Origin: Clostridium caldaquaticum
GTDB lineage: Bacteria; Bacillota; Clostridia; Clostridiales; Clostridiaceae
DNA length: 64,000 bases
Direction: 5' to 3'
Assembly: GCF_023806125.1 (NCBI RefSeq)
Contig: NZ_JAMSKT010000019.1
Span: 1-64,000, forward strand
A program made the position numbers and the translations under genes. Below are positions 61,658-64,000 of this stretch, piece by piece. Every line of letters begins with the position of its first letter. The first letter of the stretch is position 1. The notes under the pieces were generated by a model. That model did no database searches. It was not told where the DNA came from and was given only the letters and a program-made list of their open reading frames with translations.

Positions 61658-62395
61658 TTATTGATTTAAAGTGCGTTTTAAAAACTCTCTGGTACGTTCC
61701 TGAGTTGGGTTGTTGAATATTTGCTCTGGAGTTCCTTCTTCTGCTATAACTCCTTTATCCATAAATACTACACGATCAGCTACTTCCTTTGCAAATCCCA
61801 TTTCATGAGTTACGATAAGCATTGTAAGACCAGATCCAGCAAGTTCCTTCATAACCTTAAGAACTTCACCAACCATCTCTGGGTCCAGTGCTGAAGTAGG
61901 TTCGTCAAAAAGCATAACATCTGGTTCCATAGAAAGTGCTCTTGCAATGGCTACACGCTGTTTTTGACCGCCAGATAGCTGTTTTGGTTTTGCATTTATA
62001 TACTTATCCATTCCAACTACCTTCAAATATTTCATAGCAACTTTTTCTGCTTCTTCTTTGGAGCGTTTTAACACCTTCATCTGTCCAACGGTGCAGTTGC
62101 TTAAAACATTGTGATTATTAAACAAATTAAACTGCTGAAACACCATTCCAAGCTTAGTACGATATGCATAAATGTCATGCTTATCATCTAAAATATTTTC
62201 ACCTTTATAAATAATTTGGCCTCCACTTGGTTTTTCTAAAAGGTTGACACATCGAAGAAGAGTTGATTTGCCAGAACCTGAAGAACCAATTATACAAACT
62301 ACTTCTCCTTTGTTTACTGAAAAATCTATATCTTTTAATACTTCATGACTTCCAAAGGATTTACTTAAATGTTGAATCTCTATTACTTTTTCCAT
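61658..62395 (-). CDS. Polar amino acid ABC transporter, ATP-binding protein
   Basis: 245 aa GlnQ/ArtM-type ATPase. Walker [10 protein letters not shown] (37-45), signature [15 protein letters not shown] and Walker [29 protein letters not shown] switch. Last gene of a three-gene uptake operon (binding protein, permease, ATPase), 17 bp behind the permease. Confidence 0.95.
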   Translation of the reverse strand: MEKVIEIQHLSKSFGSHEVLKDIDFSVNKGEVVCIIGSSGSGKSTLLRCVNLLEKPSGGQIIYKGENILDDKHDIYAYRTKLGMVFQQFNLFNNHNVLSNCTVGQMKVLKRSKEEAEKVAMKYLKVVGMDKYINAKPKQLSGGQKQRVAIARALSMEPDVMLFDEPTSALDPEMVGEVLKVMKELAGSGLTMLIVTHEMGFAKEVADRVVFMDKGVIAEEGTPEQIFNNPTQERTREFLKRTLNQ

Positions 62396-62412
62396 TCTTT
62401 TCCCTCCTTCAT

Positions 62413-63195
62413 CTAATAATGTCCTGTTCCGCCATTATTTGTTCTGCGAAGCATATCTTCAGGAGTTTCTACCTGCATTTGATTAGCATACATAATATAA
62501 TTCTCTGGCCCCTCCAGTTTCCTCTCAATGTAACGCAGTATTCTTGTTATTGTAAAGGTCATAACAAAATAAAGTACACATGCTACAAAGAAAGATTCAA
62601 AATAGTGAAAATTCATTCCTGCAACTGATTTAGTTTGGAAAAATAATTCTGATACTGAAATTACATTAAGTACTGAAGTATCTTTTATATTAATTACAAA
62701 CTCATTACCTGTTGCTGGTAAAATATTTCGAATTACTTGAGGTAATACTACATTAAGCATAGTCTGAATATGGTTCATTCCTATAGCATGAGCTGCTTCA
62801 AATTGCCCTTTATCAATAGAAACAATACCTCCTCTAACTATCTCAGACATATAAGCTCCAGTATTAATAGACACTATAATTATTGCAGCTGTAAACTTAT
62901 CCATATCTATATTGAAAGCTAACTTGGATCCATAATAAATTACCATAGCTTGTACAATCATAGGAGTTCCACGAAAAACTTCTATATAAACTGAAAGAAT
63001 TGCATTAATAACCTTAAGAAAACCTCTTTTTACTCCACGTTCAGGCATTGGAATAGTACGTATAACCCCTACTAACAAACCGATAATAGAGCCTAAAACA
63101 GTACCAATCATAGAAATTACCAGCGTTGTGCCTGCTCCTCTAAGAAACATGGGCCAGTTTTTTGAAACGATTTTCACAATCCACTCTATGCTCAT
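62413..63195 (-). CDS. Polar amino acid ABC transporter, permease
   Basis: 260 aa with five or so helices (GlnP/HisM type) and the EAA region [21 protein letters not shown] near residue 115. Homodimer expected. The C-terminal 30 residues are hydrophilic. It takes glutamine, arginine or another polar amino acid; exact ligand open. Confidence 0.93.
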   Translation of the reverse strand: MSIEWIVKIVSKNWPMFLRGAGTTLVISMIGTVLGSIIGLLVGVIRTIPMPERGVKRGFLKVINAILSVYIEVFRGTPMIVQAMVIYYGSKLAFNIDMDKFTAAIIIVSINTGAYMSEIVRGGIVSIDKGQFEAAHAIGMNHIQTMLNVVLPQVIRNILPATGNEFVINIKDTSVLNVISVSELFFQTKSVAGMNFHYFESFFVACVLYFVMTFTITRILRYIERKLEGPENYIMYANQMQVETPEDMLRRTNNGGTGHY

Positions 63196-63223
63196 TTTTC
63201 TCCTCCTTATTCTCCTTTAGTCA

Positions 63224-63255
63224 GAAACCGAATGCGTTATACCGCACCCGGTTTC
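63224..63255 (-). other. Intercistronic hairpin after the binding-protein gene
   Basis: GAAACCG-AATGCG and CGCACC-CGGTTTC form a stem-loop between the binding-protein gene and the permease gene, without a U-run. Likely mRNA stabiliser for the binding protein. Confidence 0.7.
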
Positions 63256-63263
63256 AAAAAATA

Positions 63264-64000
63264 CTATTTAGCTGCTGGTTGATTTTTAATAGCAGTATCC
63301 ATAATAGTTTTTCTCTCCTCTTCTGAGATACCTGCTAAGGTTTTATTAATTTTTTCAGTTAAATCACTGCCTTTTGCAACACCTACAGCAATTGCTGTAT
63401 CTTCATCTGAAGTAGTAAATCCATTTTTAAATTCTACCATTTTAAAATTTGAATTAGCAGACTCAGCACTAACCCCTTCTGGACGTTCTGAAACATATCC
63501 ATCAATCATTCCTGATTCAAGAGCAACTCTCATTGCAGGGAAGTTATCCATAGCAGGCTGTTTAGCCACGCCTTGAATTTGATCTATTACTGTATAATGG
63601 AAAGTGTTTAACTGAGCAGTTATCTTTGCTCCTTTAAAGTCTTGGATGGAAGTAGCACCATCATATTTACCGCCCTTTTTAACAACCATAACTAAATCTG
63701 ATTTATAGTAGTTGTTTGAAAAATCTATTGTCTGCTTACGCTCTGCTGTTGGAGACATACCTGCAATAATCGCATCAATTTTACCAGAAGTTAGTGCTGG
63801 AACAAGACCATCCCACTCAGTCTTAACTATAACCAGCTCTTTACCCAAATCTTTAGCAATTCTTTTTGCCATTTCTACATCGTATCCTCCTGCATATTCT
63901 GAGCTGCCCTCAATTTTAACAGCACCATTTGATGCATCTGTTTGAGTCCAGTTAAAAGGAGCATATCCAGCTTCCATACCTACCTTGAAAGTTCCACCTT
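63264..64000 (-). CDS. Polar amino acid ABC transporter, binding protein (5' end outside window)
   Basis: Family 3 solute-binding protein. The frame is open through the window edge (GGTFKVGMEAGYAPFNW reading into the edge), so the ATG at 63977 is internal and the signal peptide and start lie beyond 64000. EYAGGYDVEMAKRIAKDLG and FSNNYYKSDLVMVV are typical. First gene of the operon with the permease and ATPase. Confidence 0.93.
   Translation of the reverse strand, partial: GGTFKVGMEAGYAPFNWTQTDASNGAVKIEGSSEYAGGYDVEMAKRIAKDLGKELVIVKTEWDGLVPALTSGKIDAIIAGMSPTAERKQTIDFSNNYYKSDLVMVVKKGGKYDGATSIQDFKGAKITAQLNTFHYTVIDQIQGVAKQPAMDNFPAMRVALESGMIDGYVSERPEGVSAESANSNFKMVEFKNGFTTSDEDTAIAVGVAKGSDLTEKINKTLAGISEEERKTIMDTAIKNQPAAK

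Overview
The window is AT-rich (about 30% GC in most genes) with strong AGGAGG-type ribosome sites, an alpha/beta small acid-soluble spore protein, a T-box leader, pyruvate:ferredoxin oxidoreductase and many sigma54-type regulators. This points to an anaerobic spore-former of the genus Clostridium or a close relative; the species cannot be named from the sequence. No rRNA, tRNA or CRISPR array was seen.

Layout. 0.2-1.85 kb: a lone trpB behind a tryptophan-type T-box leader. 1.86-11.9 kb: a catabolic cluster on the minus strand. It holds a DapA-family aldolase, an iron-dependent alcohol dehydrogenase, a DUF1537 four-carbon acid-sugar kinase, PdxA2, a cytosolic BNR/sialidase-fold protein and a YhcH-family protein. 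A PrpR-like regulator whose AAA+ domain has lost the sigma54-contact loop sits upstream, followed by an SLC13-type carboxylate transporter of visibly higher GC. Kinase plus PdxA2 is the known D-threonate/D-erythronate-type route to DHAP; the other members suggest a longer substrate feeding into it.

12.5-22.0 kb: a minus-strand operon of AtuA (DUF1446), a small AtuA-partner protein, a CocE-type alpha/beta hydrolase, an ABC uptake system without its own ATPase and an MBL-fold hydrolase. It starts at a textbook -24/-12 (sigma54) promoter. Three 18-bp palindromes lie upstream, next to the gene for a PAS-sigma54 activator with an intact contact loop. 22.3-33.8 kb: a glycan-utilisation operon (GH2, GPH-family symporter, GH1, TIM-barrel isomerase, GH106-like hydrolase and a GH43-like gene broken by an internal deletion) divergent from an AraC regulator.

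33.8-41.1 kb: a graveyard of mobile DNA: a GH2 remnant, an IS66 remnant, a broken IS21 element, a broken IS1380 transposase and small relics, with one apparently live PadR/DUF2812 pair under a 21-bp inverted-repeat operator. An IS66-type end also lies at 12.3 kb, in the same orientation as the 34.1 kb copy, so the two bracket the AtuA and glycan regions.

41.2-64 kb: mainly core genes: a soluble chemoreceptor-like protein, PFOR, a LysM-CAP secreted protein, a beta-CASP MBL ribonuclease-like protein, MurG, SASP, an orphan PAS histidine kinase, RecJ, an M16 peptidase, ParC/ParE with a LexA-like box upstream, an aminotransferase, and a polar amino acid ABC transporter whose binding protein runs off the right edge.
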